Below are positions 45,054 through 53,735 of a stretch of 64,000 nt of DNA, in pieces. The first letter of the stretch is position 1, and each line of letters begins with the position of its first letter. A program made the translations under genes and the position numbers. The stretch is from Sinomicrobium soli. GTDB taxonomy: Bacteria > Bacteroidota > Bacteroidia > Flavobacteriales > Flavobacteriaceae. The notes beneath the pieces are model-generated. The model saw nothing but the letters and a program-made list of their open reading frames with translations. It ran no database searches and was not told the DNA's origin. Location of the stretch: positions 62,001 through 126,000 of the forward strand of contig NZ_QLNV01000005.1 in NCBI RefSeq assembly GCF_003285545.1, given 5' to 3'.

Positions 45054-47903
45054 ATGAAATTGGAACACTACTTTAAACTGCTTTTTGCAGCACTCCCTGT
45101 CCTCCTGTTTCCCGTGTATGTGCAAGCACAGCAATCGGGAAATATCAGGGGAGTTATCACCGATGACACCGGGTTGTACGTCCCGGGTGCCACCGTATTG
45201 ATCGATGACCTGAACAAGGGCACGGTGACTGACCTCGACGGGGATTTTGTCTTTGTAGACGTATCTGCCGGTACTCATACGCTTTCTGTACATTACCTCG
45301 GCTATCAGGCCATAACCCGGGAGATCGAAGTTACTCCGGGAAAAACGGTAAGTATGGAAATATCTCTTACCGAAGAGAATACGGAGCTCGATGAGGTTGT
45401 CCTTACCGGGTACGGTTTCGGAAGCCAGGCCAAGGCACTGAATACCCAGAAAAACCGGCAGAATATTACCAATATTATCTCTGCCGACCAGATGGGCAAG
45501 TTTCCCGATGCCAATATCGGGGATGCGATAAAACGCGTTCCCGGAATTACCATGAAAATAGACCAGGGGGAAGCACGTGACATCATAATACGCGGACTGG
45601 CCCCGCAGCTGAATTCGGTTACCCTTAACGGGACCCGGATCCCGTCTGCCGAGGGAGATAACCGGAATGTACAGATGGACCTGATCCCTTCAGACATGAT
45701 ACAGACCGTTGAGGTAAGCAAGGCCGTGACGCCCGATATGGATGCTGATGCCCTCGGAGGATCGGTAAACCTGGTTACACGCTCTGCTCCGGGAGACTTC
45801 AGGCTGTCTGCCACGGCGGGTTCCGGGATCAATACCATCACAGATAAACGCATCCTGAACGGATCGTTTTTGCTCGGCGACCGCAGTAAAAACCAAAAAT
45901 TCGGCTGGATGTTATCTGCATCCGTCAATGATAACGACTTCGGGAGCGATAATGTAGAGGCCGAATGGAGTGACGAACTGGAATACAATAATGGCGATGA
46001 AGATAACCTGGAGCTGGCCGGTGTCCACCCTTACGCGTCCAAAGTGGAGGTCCGGAAATACCTGGTACAGCGTATTCGCCGAAGCATATCTGCCAACTTC
46101 GAATACAATTTTAACGCGGATAACAGCATTTACTTCAAGTCTATGTACAACTGGAGGGACGACCGGGAAAACCGTTATACTTCGACAACGGAGATCCTGG
46201 ACGGGGAGGATATCGGCCCTGCAGATTTTGAAGTGGATACCGGAAATAACCTGGTGCGGTTTCCGGTGGAAGGCGAAAGGTCGCTGAAGGGAGGGGTAGA
46301 TTCCCGGAGAGGCAAAAGCCGCCGCCTGGAAGAACAGCGTATGCAGAATTACACTCTCGGCGGGGACCACCTTATGGGAAAAATAAAGCTGGACTGGATG
46401 ACGGCATATTCCGAGGCCAGGGAAAGAAAACCACAGGAGAGGGGTTATGCCTTTGTGAGCGATCCGTATACCGTAGAGAACGGACTCAATACCCGCAAAC
46501 CCGTCCACCGCGCCCTGACATCGCTTTCGGCAACAGATTATGCCTTTGATTCCTTCGGGGAAGAGACTTCAGAGGCCAGGGAAAGGGATATCAATGCTTT
46601 TATCAATGCAGAAATACCGGCCGATTTTTTCGGATACGGCAGCGGAACTGTCAAATTCGGGGTCAGGGGACGTTTTAAAGATAAATCCAACACCCTGGAA
46701 TTGGCCGGATACAACCCGGAATTTGACCTGGAAACCATGGCCGATACGGATCTGGTGCACTACAATGACAACGACTTTCTCGCGGGAAAGCAATATGTTC
46801 CCGGCACCTTTACCGCTGCAACCTATCTCGGAGCCCTGCAATTTTCAGATGCAAGCCTTTTTGAGAAAGAGGACCTCGAAGGAGATTACCTCGGGGAAAA
46901 TTTTAAGGTAAAGGAAAATGTCGTTGCGGGTTATATCATGGCCAATCAGAAATTATCGGACAAGCTGAGCCTGCTGGCCGGGGTTCGTGTGGAAAATACC
47001 TGGGTGGAAAGTGAAGGAAATGAGGTGGTCCTCGATGAGGAAGGGGAATTTGCCGGAAGCAATACCCTGTCGGATAAGAACAACTATGTCAACATACTTC
47101 CCGGGCTGCACTTCAGGTATAATGTAAACGACAATACCGTACTCAGGCTGGCGTGGACCAATACGCTTTCGAGGCCCAATTACATAGACCTGGCTCCTTA
47201 CGAGCAGATCGTGCGCGAAGACGAGGAGGTCTTTTTGGGAAATCCTGATCTCGAACCTACCACTTCCATGAACTTTGACTTCATGGGCGAACACTACTTC
47301 CGGTCTGTGGGGATCGTGTCCGGAGGGGTGTTCTACAAAGACCTGAAAGACTTTGTCTATACATTTGTCACCGAAGATGAGGCTACGGGCTATAAACGCT
47401 TTCAGCCGCTGAACGGGGATAAAGCAGGTATATTCGGTCTGGAGGCTGCATTTCAGCGCCAGCTGGATTTTCTGCCGGGTTTTGGCAGGAACCTGGGGAT
47501 CTACCTCAACTATACCTATATTGAGGCCAATGCCAAAGGAGTTACCAATGAAGACGGCGATGAACGCGGTGACCTCGATCTGCCCGGTTCTGCCCCGCAT
47601 ATGTTCAACGGTTCTTTGTCTTATTCCGGCAAGAAGATCGGGGCCCGGATCTCTGCAAATTATTCCGGGGCTTATCTTGATGAACTCGGAGGCGACAGTT
47701 TCGAAGACCGCTATTACGACCAGCAGTTTTTTCTCGATTTCAACGCTTCGCTCACCATAAACAAAAACCTGCGTATCTATGCCGATGTGAACAATATCAC
47801 CAACCAGCCCCTGCGTTTCTACCAGGGAGTGAAAAACCGTACCATGCAGATGGAGTATTACGGCAGGAGGATCACTTTCGGAATAAAGTATGATCTGTTT
47901 TGA
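45054..47903 (+). CDS. TonB-dependent receptor (TIGR01782-like), probably for phytate
   Basis: Protein of 949 residues from ATG 45054; the frame upstream of it carries the promoter. Signal peptide (LFAALPVLLFPVYVQAQ), a carboxypeptidase-regulatory domain (GVITDDTGLYVPGATVLIDD), then a plug with NIGDAIKRVPGITMKI, RDIIIRGLAPQLNSVTLNG and SKAVTPDMDADALGGSVNLV, typical of TIGR01782. The barrel ends with GRRITFGIKYDLF, terminal aromatic as required for BamA. The phytase gene 162 bp downstream suggests uptake of phytate or its products; that link is inference. Confidence 0.93.
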   Translation: MKLEHYFKLLFAALPVLLFPVYVQAQQSGNIRGVITDDTGLYVPGATVLIDDLNKGTVTDLDGDFVFVDVSAGTHTLSVHYLGYQAITREIEVTPGKTVSMEISLTEENTELDEVVLTGYGFGSQAKALNTQKNRQNITNIISADQMGKFPDANIGDAIKRVPGITMKIDQGEARDIIIRGLAPQLNSVTLNGTRIPSAEGDNRNVQMDLIPSDMIQTVEVSKAVTPDMDADALGGSVNLVTRSAPGDFRLSATAGSGINTITDKRILNGSFLLGDRSKNQKFGWMLSASVNDNDFGSDNVEAEWSDELEYNNGDEDNLELAGVHPYASKVEVRKYLVQRIRRSISANFEYNFNADNSIYFKSMYNWRDDRENRYTSTTEILDGEDIGPADFEVDTGNNLVRFPVEGERSLKGGVDSRRGKSRRLEEQRMQNYTLGGDHLMGKIKLDWMTAYSEARERKPQERGYAFVSDPYTVENGLNTRKPVHRALTSLSATDYAFDSFGEETSEARERDINAFINAEIPADFFGYGSGTVKFGVRGRFKDKSNTLELAGYNPEFDLETMADTDLVHYNDNDFLAGKQYVPGTFTAATYLGALQFSDASLFEKEDLEGDYLGENFKVKENVVAGYIMANQKLSDKLSLLAGVRVENTWVESEGNEVVLDEEGEFAGSNTLSDKNNYVNILPGLHFRYNVNDNTVLRLAWTNTLSRPNYIDLAPYEQIVREDEEVFLGNPDLEPTTSMNFDFMGEHYFRSVGIVSGGVFYKDLKDFVYTFVTEDEATGYKRFQPLNGDKAGIFGLEAAFQRQLDFLPGFGRNLGIYLNYTYIEANAKGVTNEDGDERGDLDLPGSAPHMFNGSLSYSGKKIGARISANYSGAYLDELGGDSFEDRYYDQQFFLDFNASLTINKNLRIYADVNNITNQPLRFYQGVKNRTMQMEYYGRRITFGIKYDLF

Positions 47904-48065
47904 CGGAAGCATGAACCGCCCTGCGAACCTCTCCGGCTTCGCAGTTGATGTATCATGAACAGCCGACACATCCGGGGAGCCTCCGCCCCCCCCTGTTTAA
48001 TAGCTATATGAAGCGATATGGCCAACCTGTAACCGATACTGTAACATTAAAACAATACAATAAAG

Positions 48066-49094
48066 ATGAAGAAATTAGTTATGCTGAGCATCATAACGGC
48101 GATGCTGTCCTGCAAAGAAAAATTACCCGTTATAAAACCGGTGGTGATTACTGAGAAAACTCCGAATGATACCGATGATCCCGCTATATGGGTAAACAGG
48201 GAGAACCCGGAAGAAAGCATTGTCTTCGGTACCGACAAGGGAAGTCACGATGTGGCCGATAGCGGGGTATACGCCTTTGACCTCAGTGGAAAGATCATTC
48301 CTGAAAAGAGCATTACCGGGCTTATACGCACCAATAATGCCGATGTGGAATACGGTTTGAAACTGAATGATTCCACCTATACCGACATACTGGTATTTAC
48401 CGAACGTGGACGCGGGCAGATAAGGGTTTTTTCCGTACCGGATATGGCCCCCCTGGACAACGGCGGTTTTAAGGTCTTTACCGATGCCGGCGACAGTAAC
48501 CCTGAATTTAAGGAACCGATGGGGGTCGCGGTATACAGGAACCCGGATACCGGCCGTGTTTACGCCATTGTAAGCAGAAAGAACGGACCTTCGGAAGGGT
48601 ATCTCTATCAGTATGAGCTGGCTCCCGGGGAAGGAGGGCTGCAGGCCGGCCTGGTACGGAAGTTTGGCAGGTTCAGCGGGAAAAAGGAAATAGAGGCTAT
48701 AGCTGTAGACGATGCTTTGGGATACATTTATTACAGCGATGAACAGCAGGGAATACGCAAGTATTATGCCGACCCGGGGAAAGGAGATGAGGAACTGGCT
48801 TTTTTCGGAGGGGAACATTTCGAAGATGACAACGAAGGGATTGCCATAGCAGCGTATCCCGATGGCAGCGGGTATATTATCGTATCAAACCAGGGAGCAA
48901 ATAACTTTAACTTTTTCCGGAGGAACGATAACACTTTCGTAAAGACCCTTAATCTCGGGACTACAAGCACGGACGGGTGCGAGATTACCCTGGAGCCTCT
49001 GGGCCCCTCGTTTCCCAATGGTTTGTTTGTGTCTATGAACGATGCCAAAAACTTCTTTTATCACCCCGCAGACTCTCTTTCATTAACAGAGTAA
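48066..49094 (+). CDS. 3-phytase, beta-propeller type, lipoprotein
   Basis: Protein of 342 residues. Lipobox in SIITAMLSCKEK suggests membrane anchoring. Phytase signature DTDDPAIWVNRENPEES with the calcium/phosphate site, IVFGTDKGSHDVADSGVYAF, NNADVEYGLKLND, DNEGIAIA and SNQGANNFNFF match the six-blade beta-propeller enzymes. These release phosphate from inositol hexakisphosphate, often calcium-dependent. Cotranscription with the receptor is likely but the 162-bp gap leaves room for a separate promoter. Confidence 0.93.
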   Translation: MKKLVMLSIITAMLSCKEKLPVIKPVVITEKTPNDTDDPAIWVNRENPEESIVFGTDKGSHDVADSGVYAFDLSGKIIPEKSITGLIRTNNADVEYGLKLNDSTYTDILVFTERGRGQIRVFSVPDMAPLDNGGFKVFTDAGDSNPEFKEPMGVAVYRNPDTGRVYAIVSRKNGPSEGYLYQYELAPGEGGLQAGLVRKFGRFSGKKEIEAIAVDDALGYIYYSDEQQGIRKYYADPGKGDEELAFFGGEHFEDDNEGIAIAAYPDGSGYIIVSNQGANNFNFFRRNDNTFVKTLNLGTTSTDGCEITLEPLGPSFPNGLFVSMNDAKNFFYHPADSLSLTE

Positions 49095-49140
49095 ATGATT
49101 TTTTAGTATCCTTTCCGGAAAGATAAGGGAATATAAAAAA

Positions 49141-49280
49141 TCGTCGGTTTGCAAACGACGCGATGGCAGGTAGTACCATCAAAGAAACTCCAACAACATT
49201 ACCGAAAGCCCGGAGATTCCTCCCATACGGTCGGAATGACACTTACAACCTGCAACTTTCAAACAAGACTACAAACTAAA
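49141..49280. repeat. Composite repeat copy and phased tail next to a terminator
   Basis: TCGTCGGTTTGCAAACGACG dyad (49141-49160), a shortened copy in reversed order (ACCATCAAAGAAACTCCAAC to TCGGAATGACAC, 49175-49252), then a loose CTTACAA-, CTTTCAA-, CTACAAA-type tail ending CTAAATG at 49282. Here no gene follows the ATG; only a 13-codon frame exists. Confidence 0.6.
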
Positions 49281-49284
49281 TGAA

Positions 49285-49318
49285 AAAGGAGCAGGATGTG
49301 TTGCCTGCTCCTTTGGTA
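49285..49318 (-). terminator. Terminator of the YtxH-holin-DUF6327 operon
   Basis: An 11-bp perfect stem (AAAGGAGCAGG 49285-49295 with CCTGCTCCTTT 49304-49314). On the minus strand a run of five T residues follows. It lies 14 bp beyond the DUF6327-like stop. Confidence 0.8.
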
Positions 49319-49328
49319 TAAAACGGAT

Positions 49329-49544
49329 CTATTTCGAACCGAACAGCTTCCGGGCTACTTTAAGGGCAAGGGCCCTTTTCAGGATATACCCGGTGGTTTT
49401 ACCGACGAGATTCAAAAAACCCAGGTCGTCCTTGAGGTTGTGATAGTTCAGTTTGATCTCTTCCCGGGCGATATCTTTTTGAAGCCGCAGCGCTTTCAGG
49501 TCCTTGTCGACTTCTTCAAAAGAGGTATATACTTTCATTGGCAC
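49329..49544 (-). CDS. DUF6327-like small protein
   Basis: Protein of 71 residues (or 69 from the ATG at 49538). Charged N-terminal helix (EVDKDLKALRLQKDIAREEI) followed by a weakly hydrophobic segment and basic end. The trio with holin-like and YtxH genes is, to my knowledge, common in Flavobacteria. Function unknown. Confidence 0.7.
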   Translation of the reverse strand: MPMKVYTSFEEVDKDLKALRLQKDIAREEIKLNYHNLKDDLGFLNLVGKTTGYILKRALALKVARKLFGSK

Positions 49545-49568
49545 AGGTTTAGCGGGTTTTCAATGGTT

Positions 49569-49922
49569 CTAATCATTATCCAGGAAATCCCTGGATGCCT
49601 TTATCAGCACCTTGCGCTCTATGGTCTTCCTGAAACCGTAATAGACCACTACGGCAATGAGAATGTAAATTCCTCCCAGGATAAGAAAGCCCAGGGCCAG
49701 ATTGTCCAGCCATTCTCCTATAAACAAGGCTATGGCAAATGTGATTAATAACATAGCTCCGAAAAGAACAGCTCCGATGATCAGAAAAGTGATCATCGAA
49801 GTGGTTCCCTTCGTAAGCTTTTTAAAAACGCTGAGTTTATAGTATTCATACATTTTTTCTATAAACTCCTGGGTACTTTTATTGAGTTCTCCCGCGTTTT
49901 CTGAAATGCTGTGTAATGACAT
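49569..49922 (-). CDS. Phage-holin-superfamily-like membrane protein
   Basis: Protein of 117 residues with two adjacent membrane helices (about 46-67 and 75-97) after an amphipathic N-terminus, matching the holin III/Holin-X type family that is usual in chromosomes without any phage. No lysis genes are nearby, so a role in envelope stress rather than lysis is likelier. It is 42 bp from YtxH and 24 bp from DUF6327. Confidence 0.8.
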   Translation of the reverse strand: MSLHSISENAGELNKSTQEFIEKMYEYYKLSVFKKLTKGTTSMITFLIIGAVLFGAMLLITFAIALFIGEWLDNLALGFLILGGIYILIAVVVYYGFRKTIERKVLIKASRDFLDND

Positions 49923-49964
49923 AAAAATGCATTAAGTTTGGACGAATATGTTTACGTCCTGTTT

Positions 49965-50312
49965 CTATTTGGCCGTTTTGGTTTCCTTCTGGAGCTTGGC
50001 ATTTTTTGCCCTCAATTCTTCCAGCTTGTCCTCCAGGGCCAGCAGGACATCGTCGGCCTTGTGGCTCATGGAGGAAAGAGTGTCTTCCAGTTTGGTCTCG
50101 AATTTCTCTCTGGCGTCAGTAGCTTTCCCCGACAATGTGGTCTTTGCCATATGAAGCTGCCGCTCCAGCTCCTTTTGCGTCTTTTTGGCTTTTTTATGTA
50201 TTTTTTTCCGCGTATTCAGACCCTTGTCCGGAGCATATAAGATACCAATTCCGGCTCCTATGGCCGCACCGGTTAATAATGCTAAAAGTGTTTGTCCTGT
50301 TTGCTGTGACAT
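49965..50312 (-). CDS. YtxH-domain protein
   Basis: Protein of 115 residues. The glycine-rich N-terminal helix LLALLTGAAIGAGIGILYAP is followed by DKGLNTRKKIHKKAKK and a long coiled-coil, the standard YtxH (general stress protein) layout. First gene of the trio; likely membrane-associated. No promoter consensus was found immediately upstream. Confidence 0.88.
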   Translation of the reverse strand: MSQQTGQTLLALLTGAAIGAGIGILYAPDKGLNTRKKIHKKAKKTQKELERQLHMAKTTLSGKATDAREKFETKLEDTLSSMSHKADDVLLALEDKLEELRAKNAKLQKETKTAK

Positions 50313-50544
50313 AATGTTCGTATTTTAAGGTTAAAATTCAGTGAATTTTTATAAGTGATATTTAAGGTACGCATTATGAGAGAATTTTACAAATATCAGG
50401 GTACATTTAGTTTAATGTTAACAATTGATCGACTTCCAAATAATGGTCGTCAGGCAATTGAGTGTAGCCGAACCAACCGGACAGGACGAGCATTGAAACC
50501 ATTTATCAAACATAATCGTACAACCGTCCAAAGAAAATTTTTAA

Positions 50545-50740
50545 TATCTTTGAGGTACAGGAAACAGCCGTATGTCACTTGGTGATACGATGCGGGTGTA
50601 AGCAGAACCGGAGATACTACAGGCTGTTCGTCAGCCTGAAAATAAATATAAGCCGGTGTCCGGTAAACGCAATGGTTCGTAAGACGATCATGTATGGATG
50701 AACCCGGGTGGTTGTAGTAATGCCGTCCGGGTTCTTGTAC
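50545..50740 (+). ncRNA. Candidate structured RNA, family unknown
   Basis: TATCTTTG (50545-50552) is a perfect -7 element with no gene after it. Downstream, GTATGTCAC-TTG-GTGATAC (50569-50588) and CAGGCTG-TTCGT-CAGCCTG (50620-50638) form strong hairpins; AACAGCC also pairs with GGCTGTT. GAACCCGG (50700-50707) with CCGGGTTC (50727-50734) closes the region but has no T-run. I looked for motifs of tmRNA, RNase P, SRP, TPP and cobalamin RNAs and found none. The whole gap 50313-50749 holds no believable protein gene. Confidence 0.35.
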
Positions 50741-50749
50741 ATATGGTGT

Positions 50750-51802
50750 TTACACGTCGTCGTAATCCACGGTAATCGAGGAGGTTACCGGGTGCGACTG
50801 GCAGGTAAGTACAAATCCCTCTGCAATTTCGCCGTCGGTAAGGATCTGGTTCTTTACCATTTTTACCTCCCCTTCCGTAATCCTGGCCATACAGCTGCTG
50901 CATATCCCTCCCTGGCAGGAAAAAGGGACATCGATATCCCGGGCCAGAGCCGCGTCCAGTACTCTTTCCGACTGTGGCATGGTAAATTCGAACTCCTCGT
51001 CGTCTACGATCAGTTTTACCCTGGTCTGTCCGTCCAGGTTTTCATCCAGTGGCTGTTCCTCTGCCGAGGAGGTAAACAGTTCGAAATGGATGTTTTCTGC
51101 CGGTACACCGCTTTCTTTGAGCGTGTCCGATACGGTATGGATCATTTCCTCGGGACCGCAGAGATAGAAAGCATCAAAGGTCGTATCCTTCTGTTTGTTC
51201 TTTATCACGTAGTTTACGGTAGCCCGCTCTATTCTTCCGAAAAGGGCATGGTCCTCCTCGCTGCGCGAATAGATGTAATAGACGGTCAGCCGGTCCGGGT
51301 ATGCCGCGGCAAGCGCAGTAATTTCATTCTGGAACATGGTCTCTGCCGCACTCCGGTTGCCGTATACCAGTACAAAATGACTCTGGGGCTCTTCGTGGAG
51401 CAGCGTCTTCATGATGCCCATTACCGGGGTGATCCCGCTTCCCGCTGCAAAGGCCCCGATGGTGCGTGCCCTGGCGGCATCGGGTATAAAAGTGAAATGC
51501 CCTTCGGGAGAGTGAACTTCGAGAACATCACCGGCGCTCAGTACTTCGTTGGCGTATCTTGAAAAAAGGCCGTCCCTGATCTTTTTGATCCCCACAGACA
51601 ACCGGTTCCCGGAAGGGGGAGAGCAAATGGAATACGAGCGTCTTATTTCCTTTCCGTCAAACTCCTTTTTTATCGTGATGTACTGTCCGGCTTTATGGTG
51701 GAATGCCTCCTGCAGGTCCTCCGGGATCTCGAAGGTGACCGTTACCGATCCGGGCGTATTTTTCTCTATCTGGCAAACCCTTAGCGGGTGGAAATGCGAC
51801 AT
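50750..51802 (-). CDS. Ferredoxin-NADP reductase-type flavoprotein with 2Fe-2S domain (PaaE-like)
   Basis: Protein of 350 residues: an FAD-binding domain (RRSYSICSPP and GLFSRYANE), an NAD(P)-binding domain (AAGSGITPVMGIMKTLL, YLCGPEEMI) and a C-terminal plant-type ferredoxin domain with cysteines in CQGGICSSC and a final C in LTCQSHP. It passes electrons from NAD(P)H through FAD to the iron-sulphur cluster, then to an oxygenase or desaturase. No paa genes are near, so the partner is unknown. Confidence 0.9.
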   Translation of the reverse strand: MSHFHPLRVCQIEKNTPGSVTVTFEIPEDLQEAFHHKAGQYITIKKEFDGKEIRRSYSICSPPSGNRLSVGIKKIRDGLFSRYANEVLSAGDVLEVHSPEGHFTFIPDAARARTIGAFAAGSGITPVMGIMKTLLHEEPQSHFVLVYGNRSAAETMFQNEITALAAAYPDRLTVYYIYSRSEEDHALFGRIERATVNYVIKNKQKDTTFDAFYLCGPEEMIHTVSDTLKESGVPAENIHFELFTSSAEEQPLDENLDGQTRVKLIVDDEEFEFTMPQSERVLDAALARDIDVPFSCQGGICSSCMARITEGEVKMVKNQILTDGEIAEGFVLTCQSHPVTSSITVDYDDV

Positions 51803-51816
51803 AACGGGATTTTTCG

Positions 51817-51824
51817 CAAATTTA
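51817..51824 (-). promoter_or_regulatory. TAnnTTTG -7 element of the flavoprotein gene
   Basis: Minus-strand TAAATTTG lies 14 bp before the ATG at 51802; -33 TTG not found. Confidence 0.4.
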
Positions 51825-51982
51825 CATAAAATAGTTGTTTCCGGGAGGGCTTTATGAGCAACCAGGCCGGCACATCACACCGCTCCACATGACTTAATCG
51901 CCCCGATACCCGGTCACTTCCGCCTAAAATATTAAATTTGATGTAACAACCGCCATTGAATGATGACCAATCCGGTAGAAAA

Positions 51983-52229
51983 GATGTGATGCTGCTGAAG
52001 TTCCTTTGGGCCGGGGTGTAGATTCCCCGCCTGCCGGCCGGCAGGTTCACTTCGTTCTGAATGACAGGGGATTGTCATCCCGAGCATGGGCGAGGGATCT
52101 CCGGTCCTGCCGTGATGCTGTTGAAGCTCCTTTGGGCTGGGTTGGAGATTCTTCACTCCGCTGCGCTGCGTTCTGAATGACAGGATTGTCCGGAACAACC
52201 AAACTAAGAACTAAGAACTAACAAACTAA
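51983..52229. repeat. Two composite palindromic repeats in tandem plus 7-8-bp tail
   Basis: The first copy (51983-52068) lacks its left arm and includes the palindrome CTGCCGGCCGGCAG. The second (52071-52183) is the most complete: GTCATCCCGA to GGGATCTCC, centre GATGCTGTTGAAGCTCCTTT, right arm GGAGATTC to CTGAATGACA. The tail CTAAGAA, CTAAGAA, CTAACAAA and CTAA meets the ATG at 52230. No gene in 51825-52229. Confidence 0.8.
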
Positions 52230-53714
52230 ATGATTAAAGACCTTATCAGGCTACAATGGAAATCCTTTTTCCGATCGGCAAGTTTCGGTAAAGACCTGGC
52301 GCTGCGTCTTATAATGGGGTTTGTGGCTGCGTATTTTACGGTGTCTTTCCTGTTCCTCGGCATAGTCCTGTATCCCCTGGTAGGAGAACTGTTCCCGGGG
52401 CAGGACCGGTTGTCGGTGGTCAACGGAATGGTCTTACAGGTTATGGGGGCAGACCTGCTGGTGCGTTTCTTCCTGCGTACCGTGCCGACGGTAAGCGTAA
52501 AACCCATGTTGATATTGCCCCTGAAAAGGCAGAAACTGATCCATTATGTGCTGCTGAAAAGCCTTTTCTCGGTTTTTAACCTGTTTCCCCTGCTTATCGC
52601 TCTGCCGTTTTCGGTATATGTAGTTGTAAAGGGGCATTACGGTCTGCATACCATGATGATCTGGAGCGGAAGTATTGTGGCGTTGGTACTTGCGGTGAAC
52701 TATGCGGATTTTTTTCTCAAACAGCGGTTTTCGTCCGGTATTGCGGCGATATTGCCCTATGTGGCACTGGCACTGGGGATCGTGGTACTGGAATATACGG
52801 GGGTTTTTGATGCGGGAAAGGCTTTCGGGCGGTTTCTCCGAAGCCTGCCTGCCACGCCTGTTTTCCTGGCAGGGCTGTTCCTGTTGCCGGTATTGCTGTA
52901 CCTGCTCAATTATCACATGCTCAGAAAAACATTTTACCTGGACAGGAGTATCGGCTTTCGCGAAGCCGGCGGAAGCATGGCCGATATGGGCTGGGTGAGA
53001 CGGTTCGGGGACATGGCCCCTTTCCTGCAGCTCGACCTCAAACTCATATGGCGCAACAAACGGCCGAGGACCACGGTGTGGCTGTCCCTGATCTTCCTGG
53101 CTTACGGACTGGTCTTTTATACCAACCCGGCCTTCGGGAGCATGTCGGCCTGGTATGTTTTCGTAGGGGTATTTACCTCGGGGGCCTTCATGATCAATTT
53201 CGGGCAGTTTGTACCCTCCTGGGACAGTCCTTATTACAGTGTGATAATGGCACAGCCGGTTTCCCTGTACAGATACCTGTTCTCAAAATACCTGCTCATG
53301 ACCTTTAGCGTAGTGGTGTTGTGCCTGCTGAGCCTGCCCTATGGCTATTTCGGCCGGGACATCGTGCTGCTCAATATAGCCTGTGCTTTTTACAATATAG
53401 GAGTGAATATCCCTGTGCTGCTCTTTGCCGGGGCGTATAACAAGAAGCGCATTGACCTGGATAAGAGTGTTTTTATGAATTACCAGGGAGCAGGTGCCGC
53501 ACAATTTATTCTTATATTGCCCCTGATCGTCATCCCCGTATTGTTGTTGTGGCTGTTTACTGCGCTGGTATCTTCCGAAGTGGCCGTATATGTCATTGCT
53601 TCTCTCGGGCTTGCGGGGATCATGGCGAGAAAAGTTATCCTCAAATACCTGGTCCGTCTTTATGTGGGACGCAAATATATTGCGCTTGACGGTTTCAGGG
53701 AAAAGGAAAGTTAA
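52230..53714 (+). CDS. DUF5687 family protein, likely ABC transporter permease
   Basis: Protein of 494 residues with about twelve hydrophobic helices. MIKDLIRLQWKSFFRSASF at the N-terminus and LKLIWRNKRPRTTVWLSL midway fit DUF5687. An ATPase gene follows 21 bp later, so the pair should form an exporter in the inner membrane. Cargo unknown. The start ATG directly abuts an 8-bp phased repeat. Confidence 0.85.
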   Translation: MIKDLIRLQWKSFFRSASFGKDLALRLIMGFVAAYFTVSFLFLGIVLYPLVGELFPGQDRLSVVNGMVLQVMGADLLVRFFLRTVPTVSVKPMLILPLKRQKLIHYVLLKSLFSVFNLFPLLIALPFSVYVVVKGHYGLHTMMIWSGSIVALVLAVNYADFFLKQRFSSGIAAILPYVALALGIVVLEYTGVFDAGKAFGRFLRSLPATPVFLAGLFLLPVLLYLLNYHMLRKTFYLDRSIGFREAGGSMADMGWVRRFGDMAPFLQLDLKLIWRNKRPRTTVWLSLIFLAYGLVFYTNPAFGSMSAWYVFVGVFTSGAFMINFGQFVPSWDSPYYSVIMAQPVSLYRYLFSKYLLMTFSVVVLCLLSLPYGYFGRDIVLLNIACAFYNIGVNIPVLLFAGAYNKKRIDLDKSVFMNYQGAGAAQFILILPLIVIPVLLLWLFTALVSSEVAVYVIASLGLAGIMARKVILKYLVRLYVGRKYIALDGFREKES

Positions 53715-53735
53715 ACCGTTCTAAACTGTAGATGC

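Noticed and set aside
49569-49922. Prophage remnant suggested by the holin-like gene
   Set aside because: No integrase, lysin or structural genes near; the family is common in chromosomes.
50355-50585. 76-codon frame in the gap before the flavoprotein gene
   Set aside because: No start signal or family match, and its end overlaps the hairpin region.
50570-50640. Cobalamin-riboswitch-like look of the hairpin region
   Set aside because: The conserved B12-box and kissing loop bases are not there, and no B12 gene follows.
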